From Chloroflexales bacterium ZM16-3 (GTDB taxonomy: Bacteria; Chloroflexota; Chloroflexia; Chloroflexales; Chloroflexaceae): DNA of 64,000 nucleotides. Under the pieces are notes generated by a model. It worked only from the letters and a program-made list of their open reading frames with translations. It was not told the origin of the DNA and made no database searches. Shown here piece by piece: positions 17,101-24,584 of this stretch. Position 1 is the first letter of the stretch; the number at the start of each line of letters is the position of its first letter. Made by a program: the position numbers and the translations under genes. Location: the NCBI GenBank assembly GCA_004138175.2, contig RYFE02000008.1, positions 62,001-126,000 of the forward strand, in the 5' to 3' direction.

Positions 17101-17308
17101 CATAGATCGGCAGGTACAGGCGCTGCTGTGCTTCCAGCCGCTCTAAGAGCGCCTCAAGGATGCGTGTCTTGCCCGTGCCACCGTCGCCGGTGAGCAACAG
17201 GAGGGCGGGATGGTCGCTTCGGCTGGCCAGGGCCTTGTCTAGCTGATCAAGCAGGATGGCGCGCCCATAGATCTGCTTCGTGCGGATGGGAAGTTCAACC
17301 GGCGGCAT
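14147..17308 (-). CDS. STAND-type P-loop NTPase with C-terminal TPR array (first large paralogue)
   Basis: A 1053-residue predicted STAND ATPase. After the IYGRAILLDQLDKAL lead, Walker A is GDGGTGKTR (residues 41-49) and Walker B is AVLLFDSVEQ. A sensor-like segment TVAILSGRPQTLYG follows, matching TISIIAGRKRA in the next paralogue. HDELYHWLDSDV marks the end of the NTPase/winged-helix half. The C-terminal half contains TPR-like helices (NNIAYVYSEQGNVAEARRFA, SLNTLARISIRAGQFIMARE). The ATG at 17308 is chosen because GGAGAG lies six bases before it; the open frame extends 28 codons further upstream through a proline-rich, unlikely stretch. It sits between a small STAND gene and a second large paralogue, all in the same direction. 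Role unknown; sensing or scaffold function in a modification or defence system is inferred. Confidence 0.86.
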   Translation of the reverse strand: MPPVELPIRTKQIYGRAILLDQLDKALASRSDHPALLLLTGDGGTGKTRILEALLERLEAQQRLYLPIYDFYHIDRFKASAIEETIIRLFSAQRPATEAIFAPYREAQRQLDSARQSGQAFEQAQAHVRQVFVACYNVLAEGEGERPAVLLFDSVEQAVNLYDGAEQRMAQRAPTANGGGEHWLQEMLPQLQNTVAILSGRPQTLYGEPVELYERMRGQMPTQHIPIDGMDRGAADDFARALREKLLDVHQPDIHEFTEAVDLDDETLQLWHSISGGLPFWIAMLFTCTMFGVTPTEVDQIHEQIRAGESPTLDRQAQQRLRDATMRSFLSQIDANDHILILALQWMATIRKGASDAMLQTIAEAEGVPIDNPTTLAERLGQLLIVKRRSVPRYTFDGVAGEETLLFLHDELYHWLDSDVSGAVQLRPAVSRALIEWYDRTIDAAETARIAAVERLLTVGPEHPEAEALNHAQQDHARRRDMLVLDRLGYYYQFDRERGVAEYNMQSYAAIVRREMGYGVMLRQEALRSHYRLDRGVPFAVEVECAARWLLRATYYEDPEGLGLRDRLGFYWEHEAGASGAHYALLHLAVAELLLNRRPEEREAIQRELAAARAIMGRFETTSNPTSNQWRRMLQSRIHNAAGYSYRMTYDLFDATEEYRQALAYGTGSHLALAQLRGETLNNIAYVYSEQGNVAEARRFALEGLDSRQRYASAYNVALSLNTLARISIRAGQFIMAREYAEQALEIFRHYHSSRGMSLCLPVLAEANRKLAEQLSYMISRQEQAFETAMTLFKEAHELLDKAGITSAERRREVIQGIGCTYRSHGQALHIRGVEPDRAASYFAAAHDWLERAVNLAIEKRQPALIVMDIHEDLATIHVNQDEYDERVEIHLQRAEALAPAEYRFERMIGLRGTRRPVYGFWRELAQCEIQRMMLGFGCYDYGIYTRNRASAERTLIRRGDPSDLQEAGRHLLLMLAYILQYAHSSSLLERANALTLRELRRKRTEKEIKLIATAIYQASRDYRLEDSEARRLAERLIDQAFNDLEADSIGEI

Positions 17309-17465
17309 AGAGTCTCTCCGTCGTTTGAGGCTCCCGTGGAAGGAGGGGGGGAAGGGGCAGGGGCGAGGCGTCGGCCCCTGGTGGTGTGACATAAAAAGAG
17401 GCCTCCACGGGATATGTGGAAACCTCTACAATGGCAATCCAGGCGGCGCGTTCACAGGCGAACAT
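17295..17465 (-). CDS. Possible 56-residue leader or precursor peptide between STAND genes
   Basis: An ATG at 17465 is preceded by GAGGTGA at a close spacing and opens a 56-codon frame starting MFACERAAWIAIVEVSTYPV, with a Pro-rich C-terminal half, ending at a TGA that overlaps the start of the next STAND gene. A rho-independent terminator (17391-17426) lies inside the frame, so it may be a leader peptide, a RiPP-like precursor for the radical SAM enzyme, or chance. No similarity was recognised. Confidence 0.25.
   Translation of the reverse strand: MFACERAAWIAIVEVSTYPVEASFYVTPPGADASPLPLPPLLPREPQTTERLYAAG
17391..17426 (-). terminator. Rho-independent terminator between the small and large STAND genes
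   Basis: On the minus strand GAGGTTTCCAC pairs with GTGGAGGCCTC (11 bp with two G-U pairs) around a 7-nt loop, followed at once by TTTTTAT. This is a textbook intrinsic terminator about 85 bp after the stop of the small STAND gene and about 80 bp before the next start. It implies either separate transcription or attenuation within the cluster. Confidence 0.75.
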
Positions 17466-17511
17466 CTACTCACCTCTTCCTGCGGGCGGAAGGTGAGCTG
17501 TGGCGCGATCA

Positions 17512-18951
17512 CTATTTCAGGGCAGCTACGTTGGGCCATCGGTCGCTCCCGTGTAACAGGGGTGCTTCCAGGGCCTCGTCGATGAGGCGGATAAACAGGT
17601 TCTTTTCGAGGTTGCGGCTGCTCAGGAGCATCGTCAGTTCAGTATCCTGTAGGAAGCGCGCGCGCAGCTGATGCAACTCCGCATCATCACGGTAGCGACC
17701 ATCTGGGCTGTAGTAGTAGGTGCGGATGATCTGCCTTAAACGATCCTCGATGGTTTTTTCATTATATAGAGTAGGTTCGCCTTTGTAAAGGGAATGGTAG
17801 AAAAACTCCACGATATACATATTCCGATTCCCCGGCACTTCGCGGATGAGCTGCTCGTAGTAGCTCATCGCCGCATCGCAGATCCGCGCATAGTGCTCAG
17901 GATCATCGAGAGACAGTGCGCGAGTGAAGATCTTACGCATTGTCTGGTCGAGCTGGTAGGCACGGCTATGATCGCTCCACTCAAGCAGCCGTGTGTCGAG
18001 AAGCTGCTTGATCGAGAGCAGGAGCGCCGAGTCGCTGCGGTTTTTGAACCCTGGGTAGAACTGCGGCAGGACCGTGCGCAGGGTATGGATGTCGAACTCA
18101 CGAAAGAGCGCGATCACAGGGAAGATCTGGCTAAGCTCTTCGGAGACGCCGCCCTCCACCCGGTTGTAGATCTTGCGCACCACCATCGCTGCCAAATCGG
18201 CGCGGCGCTGCTCGACAATCTGGAGCAGCTCCGGTGCTGATCCGCCGGGCTGCACAACCTCGCGGTAGATCGCTTCGTTTGCCAGCGGGTGCCCAAAGGT
18301 GATCGCATAGATCTCCTTCCCCACATCGCCATTCTGGCTGATCTGCGCGGATGTGGCTGCGATATCGAAGGCCGTGAGCGGCTCGGCCTTGACCCGTCGG
18401 CGCACTTCGAACTGACGCCAGCGCAGCGGCGCCTGGCTACCCAGGATGCAGAGCAGGTGCGCGTCGCGCATGAGCGGCAGGAGCAAGGATCGCTCCACCC
18501 AGGCGAACAGCGCCTCGGGCACGCTCTCCCAGGAGTCGAGGACGAGCAGGATCGGGCGGTTTTGTGTGTTCAGGCTGACCACCAGAGCCTGAAGCGCATG
18601 GTTGATCATGGGCTCATCGCTTGTCTCGGAGAGCTCCTCCAGCGTATTACCGAGATCGCTCGCCAGATCGGCCGCGTATCCCATGAAGCATTTGAGGAAG
18701 CGAACCTTCGCGGGCTGAAGCTCTTGTCCAAGCCAGTCGACGCTAAAGCCGATGCTAATCAGGCGCTTTTCGTGCTGCTGGGTCGCCAGCATCTCAGCGA
18801 GCAGGGCTGTCTTCCCGATCCCAGGAACGCCGTAGATGTTTATGATGCACTGGATGACCGGGAGGGAATGCAACAGGTCGTGGAGACGTTGGGCGATCAG
18901 GCCAGTCACAGAAGGACGATCAACAAAATGGCGCGCGCGCTGTAGCTTCAT
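17512..18951 (-). CDS. Short STAND-type P-loop NTPase lacking TPR tail
   Basis: A 479-residue P-loop NTPase. Walker A is GVPGIGKTA (residues 41-49) and Walker B is PILLVLDSWE. The C-terminal about 200 residues are helical, with LLDTRLLEWSDHSRAYQLDQ corresponding to the winged-helix end of the two larger paralogues, but no TPR array follows. The open frame continues upstream to 19392, yet that part is compositionally poor and contains no domain; AGAGAGAC lies six bases before the ATG at 18951, which is therefore chosen. It is the first gene of the STAND/radical SAM cluster and faces the CrtO gene divergently across a 900-bp gap. Exact function is unknown. Confidence 0.83.
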   Translation of the reverse strand: MKLQRARHFVDRPSVTGLIAQRLHDLLHSLPVIQCIINIYGVPGIGKTALLAEMLATQQHEKRLISIGFSVDWLGQELQPAKVRFLKCFMGYAADLASDLGNTLEELSETSDEPMINHALQALVVSLNTQNRPILLVLDSWESVPEALFAWVERSLLLPLMRDAHLLCILGSQAPLRWRQFEVRRRVKAEPLTAFDIAATSAQISQNGDVGKEIYAITFGHPLANEAIYREVVQPGGSAPELLQIVEQRRADLAAMVVRKIYNRVEGGVSEELSQIFPVIALFREFDIHTLRTVLPQFYPGFKNRSDSALLLSIKQLLDTRLLEWSDHSRAYQLDQTMRKIFTRALSLDDPEHYARICDAAMSYYEQLIREVPGNRNMYIVEFFYHSLYKGEPTLYNEKTIEDRLRQIIRTYYYSPDGRYRDDAELHQLRARFLQDTELTMLLSSRNLEKNLFIRLIDEALEAPLLHGSDRWPNVAALK

Positions 18952-19459
18952 AGCGGTCTCTCTCTTCTTTGGCGACCGTAGCCGCAGCGCAGTAGGTGCC
19001 TGGTGTGTTGTTCGAGGCTGGCGGGAGCGTCTGATCGGCTGGCTGATCGGCCCGATCAGTGCGCGCTTCGTTGGCCGCGAGCTATCATCACCAGAGGTAC
19101 CCGACACACCATACTGAGCTTGGTTCCGGTGAGGCCAGGAATCAAACATAGCCGCTCTGACGCGGGCAAACCGTGCCGTGCGTCGGTAGCGGAAGGAATG
19201 GGTTTGACCAGAGTGGCCGTCGGCCAGCTCGGGCTGCATATGTTCGCTATGCGGATGAATAGTTATATGAGCTTGATGCTTACTGGGCATACCTACGTAG
19301 GCTTTCGATACATGGATAGCCCAACAAGCGCATCCTGGCGGTGTTGGGGCATGATGGGTGAGATATGTACGACAGCCAAGTCTGTAAAACATTTATACTA
19401 AGAGAGCAGATGCGCCTACAGCTAACTGCAAGAGTAATTATAGGAGGAAAATCAAAGAA

Positions 19460-19579
19460 ATGATAGAGGAATGGCTGGAAAAGGAGGGGATATTGCGAGG
19501 AAATCACAAGGATGTAGAGGGAGTTGTTAGGGATGTATGGGCGACGATGGGAAGATATCTTATGGAAGTGCAGCCATGA
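19460..19579 (+). CDS. Possible 39-residue peptide in AT-rich segment
   Basis: ATG at 19460 opens a 39-codon frame (MIEEWLEKEGILRGNHKDVE...). AGGAGG lies 12 bases upstream, a longer than ideal spacing. The peptide is charged and helical-looking, and its codon use (AGG, ATA, GGA) differs from neighbouring genes. No function or homologue is recognised; it may be a remnant of a transferred gene. Confidence 0.2.
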   Translation: MIEEWLEKEGILRGNHKDVEGVVRDVWATMGRYLMEVQP

Positions 19580-19698
19580 TCTCTTATGGTAAGCTGTGCG
19601 GCTGAATATCTCAGGGATCTTTCTCTTCTGGGAGATAACACATTGTTCACACAATACATGCCCGCTTATTCTTTATAGACAAGTCGGTGATCCCATGG

Positions 19699-19775
19699 GA
19701 GGCTTCGCCGCCCAAACCCAACAAAAACCGGGTCTGGGGCGAAGCCCCAGGACGTTGCAACAGCCCTGGCTTACC
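19699..19775. repeat. Dispersed hairpin repeat copy upstream of crtO-like gene
   Basis: This copy is the reverse orientation of the family at 38821. It contains GGCTTCGCCGCCCAAACCCA, an A-tract, CTGGGG-CGAAG-CCCCAG hairpin and the tail GTTGCAACAG. The same tail ends the copy at 35774-35872. Confidence 0.7.
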
Positions 19776-19858
19776 CATCCGATTGGCCGCGATAGCGCAC
19801 CATACTGTGTATACTATAACTGTACGTGTCCTCACCCCACCAGAAAGCAAGCAGACTC

Positions 19859-21517
19859 ATGTCCCAGAAGACAGACTACGATGTGATCGTCGTTGGCGGC
19901 GGACACAACGGGCTCACCTGCGCCGGCTACCTCGCCAAGGCCGGCATGCGCGTGCTGGTTGTCGAGCGACGGTCGATCGTCGGCGGCGCCGTCTGCACCG
20001 AGGAGGATATCCCCGGCTACAAGATCGACGTCGGCTCCTCGGCGCATATTATGATCCACCTCACCCCGGTGGTGCGCGACCTCCAGCTAGAGCAGCACGG
20101 GCTGGAGTATATCGACATGGACCCCTACGCCTTCTACCCGCTGCCCGACGGCAGCGGCGCGATCAGCTTCTACCGCGACATTGAGAAGACTATCGCCAGC
20201 ATCGCCACGGTCTGCCCGCGCGACGCCGAGGCGTACCGGCAGTTCCTGGCCTACTGGACGCCGCTGAACGAGGCGGTGTTTAGCGCCTTCCTTAACCCGC
20301 CCTCTACGGGGCGGCTCTTCGGCAGCGTGGCCGCCGTGGTGCCGCGCATGTCCGGCGGCATCGCCGGGGCCACCGAGGTGAGCCGTAAGCTGTTCTCTAG
20401 CTACGCCCAGCTGATCAGCGAGACCTTCGAGAGCGAGGCGATGCGCGCCGCGATGACCTGGCTGGCCGCCCAGAGTGGCCCGCCGCCGGACGAGATCGGC
20501 GCGGGGGATTTCTTCGGCTGGCACGCGATGCTGCACACCAGCGGGGCGAAGCACCCGCGCGGCGGCAGCGGCATGCTCACCCAGGCCATGGCCAGCAGCC
20601 TGAGGAGCATGGGCGGCGATGTGGTGCTCGACGCGCCGGTGCGCCGGATCATTATTAGGGGCGGGCGCGTCCAGGGCATCGAGACCGAGGACGGCCAGAA
20701 GTACAGCGCGCCGATCGTCATCTCGAACGCCCATGTGCTCACCACCATGCTCAAGCTGGTTGGCCCCGAGCACCTGCCGAGCGATATGGTTCACCGGCTG
20801 CGCCACCTGCGCATCGGCAACGGCTTCGGCATGACGGTGCGCTGCGCCGCCGAGGAGCTGCCCGACTACCTGGCCGCGCCCTCGGGAGGGCAGCCCCACG
20901 AGAGCCACCACGGGCTCCAGCTGCTCAGCCCGAGCATGGGCCATGTGCGCCGGGCCTACGAGGACTACCTTCAGGGCAACCCGGCCAAGGACCCGGCGGT
21001 GATCGCGATGACCTTCTCGGCGATTGACCCGGACGTGGCCCCGCCCGGCAAGCACACCGTCTTCCTCTGGGCGCAGTACTTTCCCTACGAGCTGAGCGGC
21101 GGCCGCCAGTGGGACGACCTCCGCGAGGAGGCGGCCGACTCGGTGCTGGAGGTGCTCTACCGCTACGCGCCGAATATGCGCGGCAAGATCATCGACCGCT
21201 TTGTCCAGACGCCGCTGGACCTGGAGCGGCGGATTGGGCTGCTCCGGGGCAATGTGATGCACCTGGAGATGAGCTTTGACCAGATGTTTATGTTTCGCCC
21301 GCTGCCTGAGCTGGCCGGGTACCGCACCCCGGTGGGCGGGCTCTACCTGACGGGGGCGAGCACCCACCCCGGCGGCGGCGTGTTCGCCGCCAGCGGCTAC
21401 AACACGGCGAAGGTGGTGCTTGGCGATACGCGGCGGCGGCTCTGGGCACCGCTGGCCGTGGGCGCTGGCGCGCTGGCCGCCGGGTTCTGGGCGGCTGGCC
21501 GCACGGTGATGCGGTAA
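19859..21517 (+). CDS. crtO: CrtO-type beta-carotene ketolase / phytoene desaturase-family oxidoreductase
   Basis: A 552-residue FAD-dependent oxidoreductase of the carotenoid desaturase/ketolase superfamily. The N-terminal dinucleotide-binding motif is DVIVVGGGHNGLTCAGYLAK, with VVERRSIVGGAVCTEE next. The C-terminal block YLTGASTHPGGGVFAASGYN is the FAD-binding signature of the CrtO branch. CrtO adds 4-keto groups to gamma- or beta-carotene in Chloroflexota, Deinococcus and cyanobacteria. The sequence cannot exclude another substrate, since this family also includes desaturases and retinol-saturase-like enzymes. A hydrophobic C-terminal tail (PLAVGAGALAAGFW) may anchor it to the membrane. 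The ATG at 19859 is chosen over a GTG at 19826 because it fits the family N-terminus. No other carotenoid genes are adjacent. Confidence 0.82.
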   Translation: MSQKTDYDVIVVGGGHNGLTCAGYLAKAGMRVLVVERRSIVGGAVCTEEDIPGYKIDVGSSAHIMIHLTPVVRDLQLEQHGLEYIDMDPYAFYPLPDGSGAISFYRDIEKTIASIATVCPRDAEAYRQFLAYWTPLNEAVFSAFLNPPSTGRLFGSVAAVVPRMSGGIAGATEVSRKLFSSYAQLISETFESEAMRAAMTWLAAQSGPPPDEIGAGDFFGWHAMLHTSGAKHPRGGSGMLTQAMASSLRSMGGDVVLDAPVRRIIIRGGRVQGIETEDGQKYSAPIVISNAHVLTTMLKLVGPEHLPSDMVHRLRHLRIGNGFGMTVRCAAEELPDYLAAPSGGQPHESHHGLQLLSPSMGHVRRAYEDYLQGNPAKDPAVIAMTFSAIDPDVAPPGKHTVFLWAQYFPYELSGGRQWDDLREEAADSVLEVLYRYAPNMRGKIIDRFVQTPLDLERRIGLLRGNVMHLEMSFDQMFMFRPLPELAGYRTPVGGLYLTGASTHPGGGVFAASGYNTAKVVLGDTRRRLWAPLAVGAGALAAGFWAAGRTVMR

Positions 21518-21570
21518 CGGCACCGGGCTACAATGAGCCTATACTTTATACGCAGGAGCGTAAAACTCGC

Positions 21571-21676
21571 CATGTCACGCTGAGCGAAGCGAAGCGTCCC
21601 GGCGGGCGATAGGGACACCGAGACGCTTCGCTTCGCTCAGCGTGACATGTGTGACAGCATTCCTTCTGCGGTATTG
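21571..21676. repeat. MITE-like hairpin repeat (GAGCGAAGCGAAGCGTC family)
   Basis: Perfect 28-bp arms at 21571-21598 and 21622-21649 flank a 23-nt loop. The right side continues to TGCGGTATTGC (to about 21676), the end motif shared with copies at 45672 and 62761. It separates the CrtO gene from the histidine kinase gene. Confidence 0.8.
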
Positions 21677-21744
21677 CTTTATACAGTTACAGAGATCAAC
21701 ATCTGTGGGGCATCGGCATTGATGCCCGGCAGCTAATATATGCT

Positions 21745-23031
21745 ATGTCGTACCTATCGCGCCGAGCTATGCTCACCCTGCTCTCGCTACTTGTTATCAT
21801 GGAGGCCGCTCTCGCCTTCTACTTTCTGTCTACCCCTCAGCTTACCTTCCACCGGGTCTGGGCACTGATCTTTATTCTGCTCTTCGCCGTCGCCCTCGGT
21901 TTCTACTGGCGCGGGTACCAGTGGCCGCGCTACATGGTGCTGGTTGGGGTCAGCCTGGGTACCGGTCTAATCCACACCGAGCCGTACGTGTCGCAGGTGT
22001 TTGCGGTGGCTGTGCTGCTACCCCCGGTGCTGGCCCTGGTGCTCGCCGACTGGCGCTGGGTGATCCTCTCGACCGTCACGACCTACCTCTGCCTGCTCGC
22101 CCGCGCGGGCTGGACGGGGGTCTATGCTGACCCGTTCAATATTGGCCTCTCCGTTGTGCTCGTGGGCGGGATGGCCCTGGCCCGCCAGCTGACCGACACG
22201 GCACTGGAGCGCGCCGAAGTGCAGCGGCTGCTGCTTGAGCAGGAGCGGACGAGCCTGGCCGCGCGCGTGGTCGAGCGCACCAAAGATCTCTCGGCAGCCA
22301 ACGACCAGCTGCGCCAGGCGAACCAGATGAAGGACGCCTTCATGGCCAGCATCAGCCACGAGCTGCGCACACCGCTTAATGTCATCCTCGGCAGCGTGGA
22401 GCTGCTCCAGGAGGAGATCTACGGCCCGCTTGGCGAGCGGCAGAAGCGCGCCCTAGACTCGGTTGACCAGAGCGGGCGCCAGCTGCTCGGCCTGATCAAT
22501 GATGTCCTCGACCTGGCCAAGATGGAGGCTGGTAAGTTCGAGTTCACCTTCGATATGGTGTCGGTGAGCGATGTCTGTAACCAGTGCATCCGTATGATCC
22601 GGCCCCACGCCGAGAGCAAGGGGGTCGCCGTGAAGCTGGAGGTTGATCCATCCGTGGGCACGATATCGAGCGACCCGCAGCGCCTCCGTCAGATCTTGCT
22701 GAACCTGCTGAGCAACGCGGTGAAGTTCACCCCCGAGAGCGGCATGATCGGCCTGCGGGCGCGCCGACTTGATGACGGCGTAGAGCTTACGGTGTGGGAT
22801 ACGGGGATCGGTATCTCGCCGAGCGACCAGGATCTGCTCTTCCAGCCCTTTCGGCAGCTCGACAGTCGCCTCGCCCGCCAGTATGACGGCACCGGCCTCG
22901 GGCTGGCACTTGTGGCGCAGCTCGTCGCGCTGCACCACGGCAGCATCACGGTCGATAGCGCGCCCGGCAAGGGCAGCTGCTTCACGGTGAGCCTGCCGGC
23001 GAGCCGACCGCTGGAGCCGCTGAGCCGCTGA
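21745..23031 (+). CDS. Membrane sensor histidine kinase
   Basis: A 428-residue histidine kinase. The first about 145 residues hold five or six hydrophobic membrane segments with no obvious extracellular sensor domain. A short coiled linker follows (about 150-195). The HisKA dimerisation box is SISHELRTPLNVI (His about 205). The ATPase domain has the N box (LLNLLSNAVKFTP), G1 (DTGIG), F-like FQPFRQLDSR, and G2 (GTGLGLAL). All catalytic motifs are intact. No receiver domain is attached and no response regulator gene is adjacent, so this is an orphan kinase. The signal is unknown; direct sensing by the membrane part is possible. Confidence 0.92.
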   Translation: MSYLSRRAMLTLLSLLVIMEAALAFYFLSTPQLTFHRVWALIFILLFAVALGFYWRGYQWPRYMVLVGVSLGTGLIHTEPYVSQVFAVAVLLPPVLALVLADWRWVILSTVTTYLCLLARAGWTGVYADPFNIGLSVVLVGGMALARQLTDTALERAEVQRLLLEQERTSLAARVVERTKDLSAANDQLRQANQMKDAFMASISHELRTPLNVILGSVELLQEEIYGPLGERQKRALDSVDQSGRQLLGLINDVLDLAKMEAGKFEFTFDMVSVSDVCNQCIRMIRPHAESKGVAVKLEVDPSVGTISSDPQRLRQILLNLLSNAVKFTPESGMIGLRARRLDDGVELTVWDTGIGISPSDQDLLFQPFRQLDSRLARQYDGTGLGLALVAQLVALHHGSITVDSAPGKGSCFTVSLPASRPLEPLSR

Positions 23032-23040
23032 TGCGGGGCG

Positions 23041-24027
23041 TCAGGGGAGGGCGTCGCCCCACTCCGCATCCCTGGCCTCCCGCCAGCGCTCGCGGTTGCT
23101 GCGGGTGACGGTTTCGGTGCGGAGGCCGTCGGGGGCACAGAGGGCCAACTCGATCCGACCGGGGCGGGCGACGGGACGGCGCAGCACCCGCGCGCTGATC
23201 GGCGTGCCGGGCTCGCGGGCCACAGCCACATAGGCGAACTTCTCATCCTCGTAGCCCAGCTCGGCCCCCTTGGCGGCGCGCTGGATCTTGCTGCGCGCGA
23301 TGCGCTGGGCGAAGTGGCACCAGTCGCCCTCTGGCAGCGGGCACGCGCCCTGGTGCGGGCATGGCGCGATGATCGCGGCCCCGGCGGCGCGCAGCCGCTC
23401 GCGGGCGGCGCGGATGATAGCCCAGCCCGCCGGTGTTCCCGGCTCCACCAGCAGCAGGGCGTGCCCGCTGTGCGCCCAGAGCGCATCGACCAGGGCGCCG
23501 CGCGCCGCCTCGGGCAGCTCGCCCAGCACATAGGCCGCCGTGGCTAGGTCGTGCCTTTCGGCCCGCCAGGGCGCGGTGAGATCGGCTTGCCGCCACGCCG
23601 CGCCGGCCATGGCCGGACTCCCGCCGCGCCCGGCGAGCTGCCTGCCCAGGGACAGCATAGCCGGGGCGGACTCGATCAGCTCGGCGGCGGCGAGGTCGTC
23701 CCATACCTCTGCCGCCGCCCAGAGCGACGCGCCCAGCCCGGCCCCGGCGTCGAGCAGGCTGCGCGGCGCCCAGCCGGGCATGCGCGCGGCCATGGCAGCC
23801 ATGGCGGCGGCGACTGCCGCGTAGGTGGCGGGCATGCGGTAGGCCGCGTAGGCAGCCGCGGCGGCTGGGCTGGCCACGTAGCGCGCACCGCCGGGCGGCC
23901 CGGCGCTGGCCCCGTGCCCGGCCCGGTAGCGATCCGAGAGGCCCGCCGCCGCCGCCCGTAGCTCGGCCTGACCCACCCCGCGCAGCGCCGCCTCGATCCC
24001 CACCCGCAACTCGCTTGGTAGATCCAT
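23041..24027 (-). CDS. Rsm22-family ribosomal small-subunit methyltransferase-like protein
   Basis: A 328-residue SAM-dependent methyltransferase fold of the Rsm22 family. The family is known from mitochondria and some bacteria, where it acts in small-subunit maturation. Visible landmarks are RSLLDAGAGLGASLWAA (SAM-binding motif I), ELIESAPAMLSLGRQLA (motif II acid), AAYVLGELPEA and LLLVEPGTPAGW. The family-specific cysteine block follows: CPHQGACPL and DWCHFAQRIARSKIQR (cysteines for an iron-sulfur cluster). Length and order are normal. The gene is convergent with the histidine kinase, with stops nine bases apart. AATCTGC-type repeats lie directly upstream of its start. Confidence 0.85.
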   Translation of the reverse strand: MDLPSELRVGIEAALRGVGQAELRAAAAGLSDRYRAGHGASAGPPGGARYVASPAAAAAYAAYRMPATYAAVAAAMAAMAARMPGWAPRSLLDAGAGLGASLWAAAEVWDDLAAAELIESAPAMLSLGRQLAGRGGSPAMAGAAWRQADLTAPWRAERHDLATAAYVLGELPEAARGALVDALWAHSGHALLLVEPGTPAGWAIIRAARERLRAAGAAIIAPCPHQGACPLPEGDWCHFAQRIARSKIQRAAKGAELGYEDEKFAYVAVAREPGTPISARVLRRPVARPGRIELALCAPDGLRTETVTRSNRERWREARDAEWGDALP

Positions 24028-24030
24028 AGA

Positions 24031-24125
24031 ACCTCACAAATTGCAGATTGCAGATTGCAGATTGGACAAGGCGCACAGGTAATTGCACATGGGCCTCAAT
24101 CTACAATCTGCAATCTGCAATCCCA
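24031..24125. repeat. AATCTGCA microsatellite in both orientations
   Basis: Three direct copies of ATTGCAG at 24037-24062 face an inverted array AATCTACAATCTGCAATCTG at 24098-24117. Such arrays recur just upstream of starts at 33210, 39409, 51641 and 55464. Here the array separates two divergent genes. Confidence 0.8.
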
Positions 24126-24132
24126 GATCGCT

Positions 24133-24141
24133 TGCTATAAT
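24133..24141 (+). promoter_or_regulatory. Candidate extended -10 (TGCTATAAT)
   Basis: TGCTATAAT (24133-24141) lies 36 bases before the ATG at 24178. No clear -35 is present. The close matches TGCTACAAT upstream of glcD and the Nudix gene suggest a house promoter style using this extended -10. Confidence 0.45.
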
Positions 24142-24177
24142 ATCTACGAACTCCTACAGTAGCGAGAGGATGAGACA

Positions 24178-24531
24178 ATGCGATTCTGTATTCCCCGCCT
24201 TACCCTACTGTCGACCATCGCCCTGCTGTTTGCGTTCCTGGGCGCGAGCGCCGCGCCCTCGCCCGCCCGCGCCGCCGAGTCGGCCCTGCTCGGACTGGCC
24301 CCCGCCCGCCTGCCTCTGGCCGCCCCCCCCGCCCAGACACCCCTCGGCTGGGGCGACTGGCTCGGCCTCGGTGGAGCCGCCACCTCGGCACCCTCGGTCA
24401 CATCGCTCGCCCCAGGCCGCCTGGATGTCTTTATGCGCGGCGGCGGCGGCCAGCTTCTGCACCGCCTCGACTCCGATAACCTGGCCCTCGGCACCTCGCC
24501 CGGCATTGTGTCGCGGTCGTATGGACGGTAG
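24178..24531 (+). pseudogene. Truncated secreted protein, DUF346/lectin-like repeat remnant
   Basis: A 117-residue product starting with a clear signal peptide (LLSTIALLFAFLGASAAPSPARA). After a low-complexity Pro/Ala stretch comes a single segment, RLDVFMRGGGGQLLHRLDSD, that resembles one blade of DUF346/PLL-type beta-propeller lectins, which normally carry five or more. The frame ends right where a GGGAGTC repeat array begins, so the original gene was probably cut short by repeat expansion or deletion. GAGAGGATGAGACA gives a usable ribosome site, and a good -10 lies upstream, so a short secreted product may still be made. Confidence 0.55.
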
Positions 24532-24584
24532 GAGATGGGAGTCGGGAGTCAGGGGTCAGGAGTCGGTGGCGCTGCGCGACGCAT

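Larger units (their letters stand above)
18952..19858. other. Divergent 0.9-kb intergenic region, partly AT-rich
   Basis: No convincing gene is seen. Bases about 19380-19680 are clearly richer in A/T than the rest of the window, suggesting a foreign or degenerate remnant or a regulatory region for the STAND cluster. A dispersed hairpin repeat occupies 19699-19775, and TATACT at 19811 is a possible -10 for the CrtO gene. Confidence 0.6.

Noticed and set aside
15719-17146. 475-codon plus-strand frame within the STAND region
   Set aside because: Shadow of the large STAND NTPase, whose Walker motifs and ribosome site fix the coding strand.
18952-19392. N-terminal extension of the short STAND gene
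   Set aside because: In frame but Arg/Ser/Pro-rich with no domain, while a ribosome site marks the ATG at 18951.
19280-19654. 124-codon minus-strand frame in the AT-rich gap
   Set aside because: Ser/Ile/Tyr-rich with no ribosome site or motif; probably open by chance in AT-rich DNA.
20087-21523. 478-codon minus-strand frame opposite the CrtO gene
   Set aside because: Antisense to an intact flavoprotein gene; product has no motif.
21571-21649. Integron attC site
   Set aside because: The perfect GAAGCGAAGCG hairpin is long but lacks attC core sites, and the same sequence recurs as a dispersed repeat.
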